Translations under genes and position numbers: made by a program
NCBI GenBank assembly: GCA_016806645.1
Contig: JACSYO010002063.1
Location: 216,001 to 280,000 of the forward strand
Origin: Ophiodon elongatus
Lineage: Eukaryota > Chordata > Actinopteri > Perciformes > Hexagrammidae
Length of the DNA: 64,000 nt
Direction of reading: 5' to 3'
In this document: one piece after another, positions 21,691 through 35,028 of the stretch
Layout of the letters: the number at the start of each line of letters is the position of its first letter
How positions within the stretch are numbered: position 1 is the stretch's first letter
Notes under the pieces: generated by a model
Database searches by the model: none
The model's input: the letters and a program-made list of their open reading frames with translations, nothing else
Told to the model about the DNA's origin: nothing

Positions 21691-23630
21691 TGGACATATG
21701 TCACGTTCAATATTTATGAGCTTTGAATAAACAAGCCCACAGGAGTCCAGCATGGACACAGCCTGCTAACGCTACATGAATGTTGGGTAACGTTACAAGC
21801 AAACTGCTCCGCCATGACTGTTTACATAACTTCATGGCGCAGTGGCACAGTCAATGACAGGAAACAGTGTGGCCGTATCCTGCTTCCTGCAGATACTGTT
21901 CACATACTTTTACATCACGATTATTTAGTGTTATATTGCACAATTTCGGGGAAAAAACAAAGCATGTCTGTTTTTGACTATTCCATTCCATTATCCGAAC
22001 CGCTTATCCTTTTTTAGGGTCGCGGGACGCTGGAGCCGATCCCAGCTGACATCGGGCGAAGGCAGGGTACACCCTGGACAGGTCGCCAGTTCATCGCAGG
22101 GCAGACATATAGAGACAGACAACCATTCACGCCCACATTCACACCTATGGGGAATTTAGAGTCCAATTAACCTGAGCTGCATGTCTTTGGACTGTGGGAG
22201 GAAGCTGGAGAGAACCCACGCTGCCACGGGGAGAACATGCAAACTCCACACAGATGCCCAGACCGGGAGACGAACCCAGACCCCTCTTGCTGTCAGGTGA
22301 CAGTGCTAGCCACTACACCACCGTGCAGCCCTGTTTTTGACTAATCTAGCAAATTAAATACTTTCTAGAACTTCATCACATTGATGCAAAAAATCATGTT
22401 AAAATCCAAAACTGCGAGGCCTATAAAGTAGTCCTGTTTATTGGTTTGCAATAGCGTCTTTAATTCCCTAATATAACAGTAAGAGATATAGATGCAAAAT
22501 CAGCCCCCACTCCAATCCTGCAAGACACTTCATAACCTTTATCACTTTTTTACATTTGCTAACTACATAGCTAATATGCTCTCTCCGTGTTAATCTCTGA
22601 TCCAAATATATTCCCCCCCAAAAAACTTTCAACTCTCTGTAAAAAGTTTCCATACAGTTTGAAATTACATTATCTGAGTTTCTCTTTTGTAAAAGCTTTT
22701 GTCTTTTCCACTGAAAAAACTTAAACACCCATCGTGTCCCCCACTTGACTTGTGACCTAATTGTATTCTCTTCATGATGTAATTAACAGTGATCACCCCA
22801 CACCCAATAGAATATATGCAAATATATAATTTATCTTTATGAAAAAACAACGTTTAACTCCTTAGGCGTTATATTTTCTACAAAACATTGGCTTGATAAC
22901 TCTGACCCTATCTTTACCTTAATGGTTTTATAATCTAGGAAGTCCATAACCAAGTTGACCCTTTGCCCTCTGATTCCCATTATGTGTAGTTTGATTAGAA
23001 GCCACTCTTTCCATAACATACGACGGTTTTCTCAACATCAAATTGTATCTTTATTTACTGTGTGGCTCGTACTTCATCCTCTAGACACAACACTATATCC
23101 TGAATACTTCTTAGTACTCCATATTGACATAAAAGAAAACATATTTTACTCCTCACTTTACATGGTTTGCTTTACTTGCAACACCTTTGTTTTTTTGTAT
23201 AAAGTTTATTAATCAATGCTATGGCCTGTAATGTGCCAACATGCCATCATATATAAAGTAACTTTCTTTTAAAAAGGTGTCTGTGTGAAATTCTAGTTTT
23301 ATAAGAAATACATATTTTAATATTCATATTGCTTTGATATCGGGGGCATTATGAGCAACATTTTGAACTAAATCCAAGCAATAGGTGAAACATTACATGG
23401 GATTAAGTCATAATGGTTATATTTAAAAAAATTAAATAACATCTTATTATAACAAGCTTGCGATCATAAAGTATTTAATGAACGCAGATTAAGGAATAAT
23501 TTTGAATATTTCTCTGTCTGCAGCCTCCCATACTGTTGCTGCCCTATGGTTGCTATGACAAAATTCCTGAACACACAATTATGCCATAGCAACCAAAAAA
23601 AAAAACAACCAAAAAAAAAAACATAAAAAA
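21691..23630 (-). mobile_element. Decayed non-LTR retrotransposon, duplicated unit 2 (carries insertion)
   Basis: Second copy of 19351-20931. The minus-strand reading frame at 22468-22728 contains LDQRLTRREH and SKCKKVIKVMKCLAG, typical of LINE reverse transcriptase C-terminal regions; frames at 22665-22850 and 22837-23019 match unit 1. It is interrupted by an insertion at 21981-22330. Beyond 23630 it continues with an AGAGGTC-taat-GACCTCT hairpin and a T-rich run, which unit 1 lacks. Confidence 0.65.
21981..22330 (+). mobile_element. Short retroposed teleost repeat (LINE-tail/SINE-like) with target-site duplication
   Basis: A 350-bp insert beginning TTCCATTCCATTATCCG and containing phrases typical of an abundant teleost repeat ('caccctggacaggtcgccag', 'gggagaacatgcaaactcc'), ending 'ccaccgtgcagcc'. 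Flanked by a 13-bp direct repeat CTGTTTTTGACTA at 21968-21980 and 22331-22343; the paralogous site at 19628-19640 has one copy and no insert. I do not assign the exact family. Confidence 0.8.
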
Positions 23631-24244
23631 CCCAGAGGTCTAATGACCTCTGTTTTTTGTTTTTTTTTATATCACACATATTTATCACATTAATAGATAT
23701 TTTCATTTGTTCATATTGTTGCTAAGGCAACAGCTTTGGTCCCTGTTTTTTATCCCGTGAGAGACATTTACAACAGGAAATACAAAGTGGCCAATTTAGA
23801 ATATTTATGTTGTCAAATTTGAACAAGGTCTATTGGACTGTTGGTCTTGGAGGTTGATCTGAAGCCGTGCACTTGTTTTATTTGATAATGCAGAATTAAT
23901 CTCTGTGCTGCTGTTGACAATTCATGCAACATCACACACGTTAATTGCATACCGTGACATGTTTGTTCTGTACTGCACACCGTTGTCCTCAGGCGACATG
24001 TAACCTTCTTTATCACTCCCGCCCACCAATATAGTTTTTTAATTCCTATTCATGATAATGTGTTATAGCATGTCAATGAGGGTGCAGGAGTGGGTTTGGT
24101 GTATCAGGTTAGGGAGGGACCTCCTTTCAGGTAGATAAGTGAGGTGGTCTGAGCACAATTTGATTGCATGCAGCTTGTAGCAACACGTTAGCCTCAGGTC
24201 TTTTTCCTCCACCCTGACAGTGAGGTGCAGAAGTGGGTTTGCTG

Positions 24245-24423
24245 TATAAAGCGGGGGAAGAAACTCGGTCAATACTCTTTCTTTTCCCACAGGACAGCCT
24301 GACAATCCACCAACACAATTTACCTCCGACTCAACACTATTCTCCTGCCATCCGCCCTCTTCATCCAACCTCCAGCTCATCGATCCTCTTCATCCGACCT
24401 TCAGCTCGTCGATCCTTCTCACC
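24245..24423 (+). promoter_or_regulatory. Possible TATA box and leader of copy C
   Basis: TATAAA at 24245-24250 followed by GC-rich sequence would give a start near 24275. Alternatively the CTTTTCCCACAG ending at 24292, shared with copy B, is the 3' splice site of a 5' UTR intron and the TATAAA is incidental. The sequence does not decide between them. Confidence 0.3.
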
Positions 24424-25331
24424 ATGTCCACCCGACCCAATCAGTCCTACAAGACCCTGATGAGGGGCTTGAGAGAGCTGGACCTCCGTGGCTCCTGTCT
24501 CCCCAGTGACCTGGTGCTGATCGGAGACCACGCTTTTCCTTTAGCAATGAACAGCAAAGGCCAGGTCCTGATGGCAGCCTCTCTGTACGGCCGTGGGAGG
24601 ATCGTGGTCTTGGGTCATGAGGGCTACCTGACCACCTTTCCTGCTCTGGTAAAGAACGCTCTGACCTGGCTGAGAGGAGATGGATCCAACAACCTGTCTG
24701 TGGGGGTCCACAAACACATCAAGGGAGTTGCTGATAACCTCGGAAAATCCAGTTTCCAAGTCAAAGTTGTTGGGGCCTTTCGTGACAATCCGGGGGTCGG
24801 TGTGTACGTGACGGACGCCTACAGCGTTGGTGCAGACGCGAAGGACCTGGTGGCTTTTCTGAAAGCTGGAGGAGGAGTGCTGATCGCAGGGCAGGCGTGG
24901 AGCTGGGCTGAAAAGCACCCTAAGGAGAACACAATTCTACATTTTCCAGGGAATAAAGTGTCCGCTGTGGCTGGGATCTACTTTACTAAGCATTATGGGA
25001 CGGTAGAGATCCTGCCTGTCTACCCACAGATCCCATCCTCATGGATGGCTTTACGGTAAGTGTATACTCTTCTATTTCAAATGTGTGACTTTTCTGTTTA
25101 TCTAAATTCTGCTCCATGTGTGGCCCTCATCATTAATACCAAATGATACAGCTCGATCACTGAAGCAATTTACTTTGTTTAATTGTCATTTAATACATTG
25201 CATTGTTTTGTCTCATAAGTGGTTGTAGTATTCCAACCCATAATCCACTGCAGGAGCATAATACAACACATTTCCTTTATTATACATAACGTTTGTAGGT
25301 TTACGAGAACATTTTGGAAGATTTTCTTCAA

Positions 25332-25386
<55 letters not shown>

Positions 25387-26385
25387 ACTCATACAGTGTT
25401 GGTAAGGATTTTGCAGATGACCTCGAGTTCTTACTCCAGGGGGTTTCAGAGTTTGCTGGTTTCAATGGTATTTTAGCTTCTGAGGCTCTGGTCCACGGCC
25501 CGCTAGCATTCCCCATTGGTACCACTGAGGATGGACGGGCATTCCTGGCAGGAGCCTACTATGGGAAGGGACGGGTCATTGTGATCACACATGAATGTGG
25601 TCTGAAAACAAAGGTGCAGTCTGAATCAATGAATGTTCTTTGAATTTCTTCATATGAACAGAAATTGTTCTTTGTAAAGTTAAATTGAACACGTAATAAA
25701 AAGTCTTTCTAACTCTTTTTTTTTAATGACAGAAACTGGCTTCATTTTGGAACAATGCCATTGGTTGGCTGGACCAAGGCCGTAAGGGGTCGGTTGGTGT
25801 TGTGCCAAAGCTCAAACTTCTCAGCGTGTCAGGGTTAAAGTACAAGGAGACGGAGTTCAGGAAAGACCTGAGTGTATTTGTGTGCACGGCGTACAGCGAC
25901 AATCGTGTGCAGGAAATCCAAGACTTCGTAGCAGAGGGAGGAGGTCTGCTGATTGGTGGACACTCGTGGCACTGGGCACAGAATCATGCTGGACAGAAGG
26001 CAATGGCAGATTTCCCAGGTATGATAACACACCACGAGAGTTTTATTCTACGGTTCCCATTTCAACACCTGATGATAAAGGTAAGGTATGTGTAAGTTTG
26101 CTGAGCATATCCATGTGGTGTTATTCTGGACTCTGACACTTATCCGGCACATGTAAATACAGCCCCACTTAATGATTTCCAGAGCGATAAATATTATTAT
26201 TTGCAGTGTCAAAGCACAGCAGAAATGACAGTGGTGGGGTTTAAAATGGAGGATGATGGATCTGCAGCAGAAGCACAAGAACTGTAATTGTCACATCAAC
26301 TGCAGCCGGTGAGAAAGTCAGTCAGGCGTCGGAGAACACTGATGACACCGTGAGGGCAAGTTGGGAACGACAGAACAAGCAAGGG

Positions 26386-26465
<80 letters not shown>

Positions 26466-29400
26466 AGATCATAGAAAAAAGCACAAAGACCAAAGACACT
26501 GAGACTTGATCCAAGTCGGAATGGTTTCAAATTATGCTCAGTCTCTTTTTACTGCCACGCATCTTGCATCTTGTGTGTCAATATGTTCAATATCTGTGTT
26601 GATCAGCACGGATCTGAACAACTACTTTTAGTAATTTGATTCACAGATATTAAATTGGCTGGAAATGTATCTCCTGTCCATCTTTTGGCGACAGAATATT
26701 TTTGTTCAACTCTTTGATGTTATGTTGCAACTCTTTTGTTCATTGATAGCGCATCATGCTGTCGCCAGTGTAGCTGTTCTCTCCCCACGGTCTGTCATAT
26801 TTTTGGATTGGGTCTAATTATCTTCAGGTTAATTTGCATCAGGTCTGTATTTAAAAAAAAAGAAAAAGGAAATATTCATGTACGTAGGAAGTTTTCCATG
26901 GGGGCTATTTCGGATTGGAAACATTTTGGACCCATAAAGATCTCTGCTCTTGGACACCTCAACTCTGACCTTAAACCTAAGTGGTTATTGTGGTTCCTTA
27001 TGAACAGGCTACGGCTTTGTACTGCACATCTAACACACCTATAAACCTAAGTAAAAAAGTATAGACATGAGAGCACTTAGACACGATTTAGGCTATTTTG
27101 GAGTTTTTTACATATTGGGGACCAGTAGATCAGGTGATATTTGTTTGGACTGTTTCAGGAAATAAGATCCTGAACAAAATGGGCTTGAGCCTTTTGCCGG
27201 CAACCATTAAGGAAAGCTCCTACAAGGCCTGTGTGCCTTGCCAGGCCAAGAAAGACACCGACCACTTCCACTCTCTTCTACGTCTCTTTGCTGGTCATGT
27301 TGTGCAGGGTGAAAAACTTAGCAAGCATGAGGAGGAACACCTTAAGAAACTGGGCACGGATTGCATCAACTACTTGGACATGAAGGCTCATGAGAGCTAC
27401 TCCTACACACAGGTGCTCTCCATCCTGGTTGACATATTGAAGTCCACAGGCATGCCACAGGTGGGTCATGAGTGACATTATGGTCTATGATTGAAGAGAT
27501 AAAGTGTCATGAATTGAGTCATTTTTATAGTAAATCTGATATTTAGAGAGAGTCAAACATATAATACATTTGTTATTACAAAACATTAGTTACAGTACAA
27601 CTACCAACTAAACGATAATAGTAGTAGACCTGACATTAAATGTTTTTCCGTGATCATTTGACTAGAACAAAACAAAAAAAGTTGATTGTCCTTGGTTGTA
27701 ATGGTGACAAGCACATCAGTGGGGCTGTAAAGTGTTGTTGCAGCTCGCCTTACAGCTTGTATTTAGTATAATATATACTAAATACATGCTACACTGGTTA
27801 CAGGAAATGAGCAGAACAAAGTTGTCCCTCAACTGCTCATTTTAGTCGTTACCGCAAAATCTCAAAAGAAAATCTGAAAAGCCTTCCATTAAAAAGATAA
27901 CTTGCATAATAAATGCTAAACAGAATATATTTGAGAATACGAATGGAGGCCCTTCATTAATAATGTCAAGGATTTAGATTGAACAGATGATCAAGAAAAA
28001 ACGTGCTTGTAGAATTTGTTTAATTTTCTTCTAAATATAGGCTACTTATTGTATTCTGCATCTATTGCAATTAAAATGCTTCATTTTCCATCTATTAAAA
28101 CAGGAGGAGCATTCTTGTTTTTCGGATTTCTTTTTTTTCCTTTTTTCAGTCAATGCAGCAATTTTATATCATGTTATATACAATATACATGTAAGAAGGT
28201 ATATTCCATGAGTTGCCCGAAAGTCTGGCCGCTACAACGGTCGCAATGGCAACGGTACACATGCAACTCTGACTATCCAGCTACGTGGATAGCAATGTCC
28301 CTTCTACTCCTGTTTTATTTCTATGACCTAACCTATGACGTCAGACCTCCTCATCTGCATGCATCCAAACCTCCCACATACGCTCCTTGTCGCTCCCTCA
28401 TCAACTCCACACTAGAATCCAATTATTCACACTGACATTATTTGGTGATGGTCTGAATTCACAGCCTCCCACTACAATACATCTGAGCGTGCCACACTGT
28501 CTGACATTACCATCCACACTCCTGTCTCCCTTATATTCAGCCTCAAACAAAGTAAACAGACCAGCTCGGTGTCACTCAACCCATATTTCTCTCCTGCCTA
28601 AATTCATATTTAGAGAGCCATTGAGAGGCAATCGAAATGCTCCAAATCTTGGATCTTGCACCTTTAAATGTACTGTGCATTCAAATAATTTATTTCTTTG
28701 CAATTTTACGACGAATTCCCTTTGTTGTCATCACTAAGCTAGGCCTATTCATTTATATTGTTGCCCTGAATGGAAACCTGTTGGCTGTCGACCAATCAGG
28801 TTGTGTTGCAGGGATTCGTTTTAAGATGATTCATGTTCCCTTTATTTCCAGGTGAGTGAGAAGAACCCTGTGAAGAATCCCAAAGACCATCTTCTTCTCA
28901 GTTTAGGGGCAGCGGTACACAGCGTGTCACCAGATCCTGATGCCCTTCTGCCCTTCCTCATCAAGCATAACCCTTTGAAGGCAACAGTGAAAAACCAAAG
29001 GATCCGGATTAATGCCAACACAGCAGGTCAGACCTCACTGTTGTGAACAAATGTGTTAAATGATTGCGAGATCAACATGCCGACCTGTAATTTGTCTCTG
29101 TACAATTTTATGTGTTGCAGTAGTGTGTGAGGTATTACATTGCATTGACATGAAGACCGTTAAATCTCTCTCTCTTGTGACTTACATGGAGCTTTTTGTT
29201 AATCTTTATATGCGCCAGGAGAGAAGACGTGGATCAGTACAGGCCTGTACCTCTCTCCTGGCATGAAGACCGAGATGATCATACCAGCAAAAATGGTCAA
29301 CAAGAACTGGATGGTACCTTACACCAAATCAAATAATTACTCAGCACACTGTGTTTTTGTTAATTTTCTATTAATTTAGACCATCAAGTCTTTATTCTGT

Positions 29401-32400
29401 CATTAAAGCCTCAAATTACAAATGTATCTTGAACGTAACAGAAGAAACTTTCAAAATGAAGACAGGTATTTCTCTATATTTTCAACTCTATTTATGTCCT
29501 TTCATGCCTCAATTTATTCATGCTATTCTGGCTTGTTTTATATCCGTTGACTTACATGCATCTACTGAAATATCTAACAGTTTTTCCAAGCTGTAACACA
29601 TATCCCACGTCTCCCTCAGATCCAGATCGGTTGTCAAACAGACCGCCTGAATGCTGAAGAGTTGAAGAGAGCACCGTGTGTTCATGAGAGATTTCCTGTT
29701 ACCTCAGAGAAGATGCAGGTGTCGAACCTGTGGGGGGGACTCATCTACCTGGTGGCACCACCCAACACGAAGGTGGAGGGGGCAGAGGTCATAGTGCAGA
29801 AGGCTGTACCTGCTCCTTATTACAAGTCAGGTGAGTGTGTGTCACTGTCTGTTCGTGCTCCACAAAGGACTGTGAGGAGGATCTAATGCCATACGTGGTC
29901 TTTCTCGGTATTTAATACCACTACACGTATGACTGTTGCATAGTTGTGAGGATGCGTTCGATTCGTGTCTACACCACGAAAAAGGATCCTAATTGACTTC
30001 CCGTTATACTGATGACACAAAAAACTGGGACAATGTCTGTGTCCATGTACAGGAAACCAATTGACTATTTCACGACCTGCAATGTTACTGGGTGGTGATT
30101 TCTTTAGGCATCCTAGAGTCATACAAATAATACAATGTGTACAATAGTCAAAAGCATATATTACACATGTTGAAACACATATAAGAGTCAAACAATATGA
30201 GCGGACAAAATCTATTATTAATATTATATAATTATTATTATATTATTATAGTATTCATGTTACAGTAGATGCAAATAGCATCTGTGTTGACACTGTTGGT
30301 TCTCAAAAGAACATTACACTCTCTAATTGATTGTGGTACTCAATTCCAATGATTTGATGCTCTGAAGGAAAAGACAAAATATTGTAGTTTTGAATATAAG
30401 TACGAGAAGTATAAATTGCTTAAGAAAAATATTTAATGTAGATAATGAAGCAGACTTTCTTCTAACGTCTGGCCACATATTTATGTGACCTAAAAACATG
30501 CAGATAGTAGCTTTGTGTTAAGCCCTAACCCCGAGGCACCTCTAACCACAACATACACAAAGATAATTATGGTCTTAAGTCCTTAAAACTTAAAATCTCC
30601 ACAAGACAGGGCCAACACCCTAAAACAGGCACAGACATGGGCAGCATTGCACAACCGGATATTTTGGCTGTCTATACTGTTCACATGTTTTTTTTTTGTT
30701 GCTTGTTTCAGGCGTGACAACAGCAGCTGATTGGTCGTTGCTGCGCAAAGCTCCTTCGCCCTGGGCAGAGCTGGAGTTTGACAACATCATCCTCACTGTG
30801 CCATCAGACGTTGTTCGAGACCTGGATCGCCCTGATTTGGTGGCAGCACTTTGGAACGACATCATGAGGGGCGTCGCAGATCTGGCTGTCATACCGCACA
30901 AATTTAGCCGCAAAGAACGCTTCGTAGCAGATGTGCAGATTTCTCATGGTAGGGGTGTTTTGCTGTTGCATACTCAACATATACAATCAAATGATGTCTG
31001 CGCTGCATGTGCTGCAATAATAATAATAATAATGGTGCTTGCATTATTTAAATCCTTAAAGCTGCTTAAAAATGAATCAAGTTTAAAGAAAAAACTTCTT
31101 CTGTCTTGGTCCCAGATCCACGGTGGTCGAGTAGTGTCGTACGAAAGCAAACGCAAAGGCCACAAGTTAGCAACAACAGATCTTGTCAATGAAACCAGCT
31201 GACTAGTATTACCGGCGGACTATAATTCGGTTTGTTCGAGTTGAGCCAGGCCTGGACAAAATCATTGCTCATCGCACAATACATACCGATTAGATTCGTG
31301 TCCGACTTGATCCCGACTCTGATGTCATGCACACGTGGGCAACGATAACCTCACAAGACCGAGGCGGCCGCAGTTTTTAGAGCCAGTGATGTGTGCAGCT
31401 CTATATTGTATTAGCTACCATGTGTGTTATATTGTGTTGTGTGATTTGGACAAGCCCCACATGAATGCATTGATAATGTACTGTAGATACAACTATTTTA
31501 ATACTATTGTACAGTATCATATAGTTCATACCATATATTGAACAAAAATTACTAGAACTTTCAGGGACAGATCACCTAAAAGGCATATGTGTTTTCTGGC
31601 AGCTCAAAAGTTTTAAAAGGCCAACTTCTAATTGAAAATCATTTATGGATGACAAGTTTTGTAAAAAGGTATATGCTAGGCTAATGTTAATGATAAGCTA
31701 ATGTAACTTGTGCTCACTTGAGTTCATCAGTTCACAAATGGCAACTCCTCTCCAGTATTGCCAGATCAGATTGACCGTGTCCAGCCCAATCACAACCTAA
31801 AACCCATCGAATTCAATAAAATCCAGCCCAAATCATAACCTTGCCAGAAACCCTTGTAAAACCGTAAAACCATTACATTTGCAAAATAAAAAATTCACAT
31901 CATACACACACAAAGCATCATATCTGCGTCAAATAACCGATTAAAGATAAGAGGATTCGATAAAATAAGCTATTGTAACCCACAAAGAGTGCAGTCAGAC
32001 AACCAAGTACACAGTTTCACATGTCAATGCCAATGATGATGACTTCAAGATCAGTAAGTCCTCCCTTCATCCTAACAGCGATTAAATCCAACTCATGTCA
32101 ATCAAATATTTCTTAAATTAAATGACTCATTAATATGAGGGAGTGGACACAACGAGTTGACTGAATTTTGTTTTTTGCTTGGTAATGTCACAATATTTTC
32201 AAAAACCCTACCAAAGCTATTTTTCCAAGCACAAAAGTAGCCAAATAGGGCGGAAACCAGCTCTGCGTACCGCTCCTGAGACCATGTTCCGAAGACTTCT
32301 CTGTTCTTGAGCATTGCTATTGAACATATATATATTATATTATAACACTGTTTGTGTTACTAACGTCTCTCCGTCCAGGTTGGATGCACGCAGGCTATCC

Positions 32401-34120
32401 CGTCATGATAAACTCATCTGTAGCCGCCAAGCTGGTCAGACCAGATGATGCGAGGACCAAAGGCCTGTGGGGACCCCTCCATGAACTGGGACACAACCAA
32501 CAGAGAGGCTGCTGGGAGTTCCCACCGAACACCACAGAGTGCACATGCAACCTGTGGGCCGTGTATGTGAACGAAGAGGTGCTGGGGGTCAACAGGGAAA
32601 AGGTGGAGTAAATAACACACATTTTATTTGTTTTTTTATGTGATCATGTTATATCTCCGTCCGGTTATTTCCCCCTTGGTTAACATCATAATATTATGAT
32701 TTCTTCAATGCAGGCTCATCCATTTATGAATTTAACAAATCGGAAGAATTGTGTAGACGAGTATGTTAAAGGTGGCCGGAAGATCAGCGACTGGAGATTG
32801 TGGGTGGCCCTGGAGACGTACATGCAGGTGAAAGAGAATTACTGTATTTTATATTCTTTAAGTCTGTAGTCCCGCTGCTGCCCCTGTAAGGCAGCAGATG
32901 GAACAGAAAATGAAACTGTTTGGTGATTAAGAAAGAAAAGAAAGTCAGTTTGTTCTGATAAATTCACCAATTCGAAGCGGTTTATCTTCTGTACTGTGCA
33001 CAAAATTCCTCAGCATTACCTGCACATCACCACGTTCAGGTGACCTTTACCAGTTTTTGGTTTAATGTGGCAGGTTCAGCACTTTAGCTCCAAATCTACT
33101 CGGTCAGCTTCAGCTGCACTTCATCTGCCTGAGCATGTGTTAGTTTTATGGGATAACGTTTAACTTCTTTGCATGTTCACGTTAGTACGCTTAACGTACA
33201 GCTGATAGCACAATCATGTCATATGGGAGTTACCTTACAGTCTCCAACTTGTAAACATGTTTCATGTCATCTTTCAGATTTTAATTATAACTGGTGAACT
33301 GATTTCACCACCTTGATGCTTCATAAAGTGAAAGTGCCTTTGGTGCAGGAGGTGGAGCTGTAACAAATCTCCCTGAATGTATATATTTTTGGTTATTAGA
33401 CTTCTATGCTAGTAATGGATGTTCCACTATGGACACCGTGTTACGGCTCAAGGTAGTTCAAGTGTAAACTGGTAGTAAGGCTGACCTCTAAGAGGTCTTC
33501 AACTCCCATCTTCAGATTCATTCGTCTTCCCACAGTTACATCTCTGGTGGATAGAGTGCTGCACGTTTGAAAAGCCAGAATTTTAATTTAGTTATTATTC
33601 ATAAAAGTTAGAACTCATCCTCTGGGGGTTCATGAATGTCTTTCTCAAATTCCATCGCTATCCATCTGATAAATGTTAAGATATTTAACTCTGAACCACG
33701 GTGATGGATTGATGGACTGAGCAACATTACAGCCCCGTTGTCGTGCGGCTAAAATAGCCTCTTAGGACTTCATCGCAGTTCATTTGTTAACTCGCTCATA
33801 AACTTTCATTCCGCCACCAACCCACCAACCCACTGTCTTTTACCTTTTCCTTTAACTCTCTCTCTCTTTCCATGTAGCTCCAGGATAAGTTTGGCTGGGA
33901 TGCCTTTAAGAATGTGTTTGCCACCTACCACGAGATGAGCAACTTTCCAAAGGACAACGACGGAAAGATGAACCTGTATGCAGTTATTTTCTCCCAGACT
34001 GTGGACATGAACCTGTCTGGATTCTTTAAGGCCTGGGGCTGGCCCATAGAAAAAGCCACTAAGGAGAAACTCTCCAACCTGCCTCCCTGGAGCAACCACC
34101 CCATGCTCAAATATGACTGA
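24424..34120 (+). CDS. tcaf: TCAF-like protein, copy C (complete, 911 aa)
   Basis: Third TCAF/FAM115 family gene. Coding exons: 24424-25055, 25397-25613, 25733-26018, 27159-27460, 28852-29026, 29219-29313, 29620-29830, 30712-30948, 32379-32602, 32714-32827, 33878-34120. They sum to 2736 nt, 911 aa plus stop. Exon number and phases equal copy B; the 9-residue difference is five residues at the N-terminus (exon 1) and four in exon 3. HELGH is at about 753-757 with Glu at about 772. It is the most divergent copy: exon 5 begins VSEKN where A and B have VCDSC, so two cysteines are lost. A (CT)n tract precedes exon 2. The gene ends tail-to-tail with the endonuclease gene. ATTAAA lies 18 nt after the stop, and a clearer AATAAA lies at about 34871, so the 3' UTR may be ~0.75 kb. 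Confidence 0.92.
25344..25384 (+). repeat. (CT)n tract before copy C exon 2
   Basis: About 20 CT units, 13 nt upstream of exon 25397-25613; part of the pyrimidine tract of that acceptor. Confidence 0.9.
26388..26463 (+). repeat. (CA)n microsatellite in copy C intron 3
   Basis: Uninterrupted CA dinucleotide array of about 38 units. Confidence 0.95.
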
Positions 34121-35028
34121 ACTTCAAACTGCAGCTGATTAAAATTGCAGAGAGGTGGGTGGTAGTTCATAATTAGGAATACATTTGTATAATTGGGCTT
34201 ATTTTTATTATTGTAGTGATCTGTGTAAAAGAACTAAAAATATTCATATTACAGGTCTAGGTCTGTTCATGAATGCTCTAAAAATGACGATTCCCTTAAA
34301 AGTACATTTGCTGCTAAAATCAGTGTGATGCAGCTGGTTGGGCTGTAAAATCCAAACGAGCTGAAACACTCAGCAGAGTTGTTCCCTGTGGGTTCATCAC
34401 TATGATCGACTCCTTTCACATTACAGACAGTCATTTGACACATTGTGAATATATATATGTTGATTATAGCAGCTATAAATGTTTTTTCAGAAACCATAAT
34501 GGGAGACGCACAAGTAAAAGGCATATTCTAATTGAAAAGTAAATCTTCTTTCAGGGTCATATTACTTCTAATGGTTTTAGAGATATTTCTTTTTTGAATC
34601 AGTATGTTGTATCTTTCATTGATCATTTGCTCTAAAGGGGTTAAAAGTTACTCTATACTTAACTATCAATTTCTGTAATTGCTTCGTGTGTGTTTTTTAT
34701 ACATTAACCCTGAAGGGTTGGTTCATCTTTTTGACACGACAAGAAACACATTTGTCATTTATTCAATCATACAATATATTCAAGTAAATGATTCAGTGAT
34801 TCAGGCGGTGTTCGTAAGATGGACACTTTTTGTTTTTCAGCTCCATGTTTTGATATTTACCTTTGCCATCAATAAAAAAAAGACAAATAAACAGTCATGT
34901 TTTCCCCTCTATTTTTATTTATCCATTTGTGGTTGAATGATAATAATAATAAGGGATGTATTAAAATGAACTACATTTGCAACAGTGAGACATTGTTTTT
35001 TTTTTTTTAGTCATCCCTTTATCGTCTC
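34121..35028. other. Convergent 3' flanks of copy C and the endonuclease gene
   Basis: 908 bp between the two stop codons. It holds AATAAA on the + strand at about 34871 and, on the - strand, AATAAA (TTTATT at about 34914). The two transcripts could end within ~50 bp of each other or overlap. No ORF of interest. Confidence 0.4.

Noticed and set aside
31090..31202. Open frame ending in copy C intron 8 (QIHGGRVVSYESKRKGHK...)
   Set aside because: Not present in A or B, no splice phase that fits, and exon 8-exon 9 joining is complete without it.
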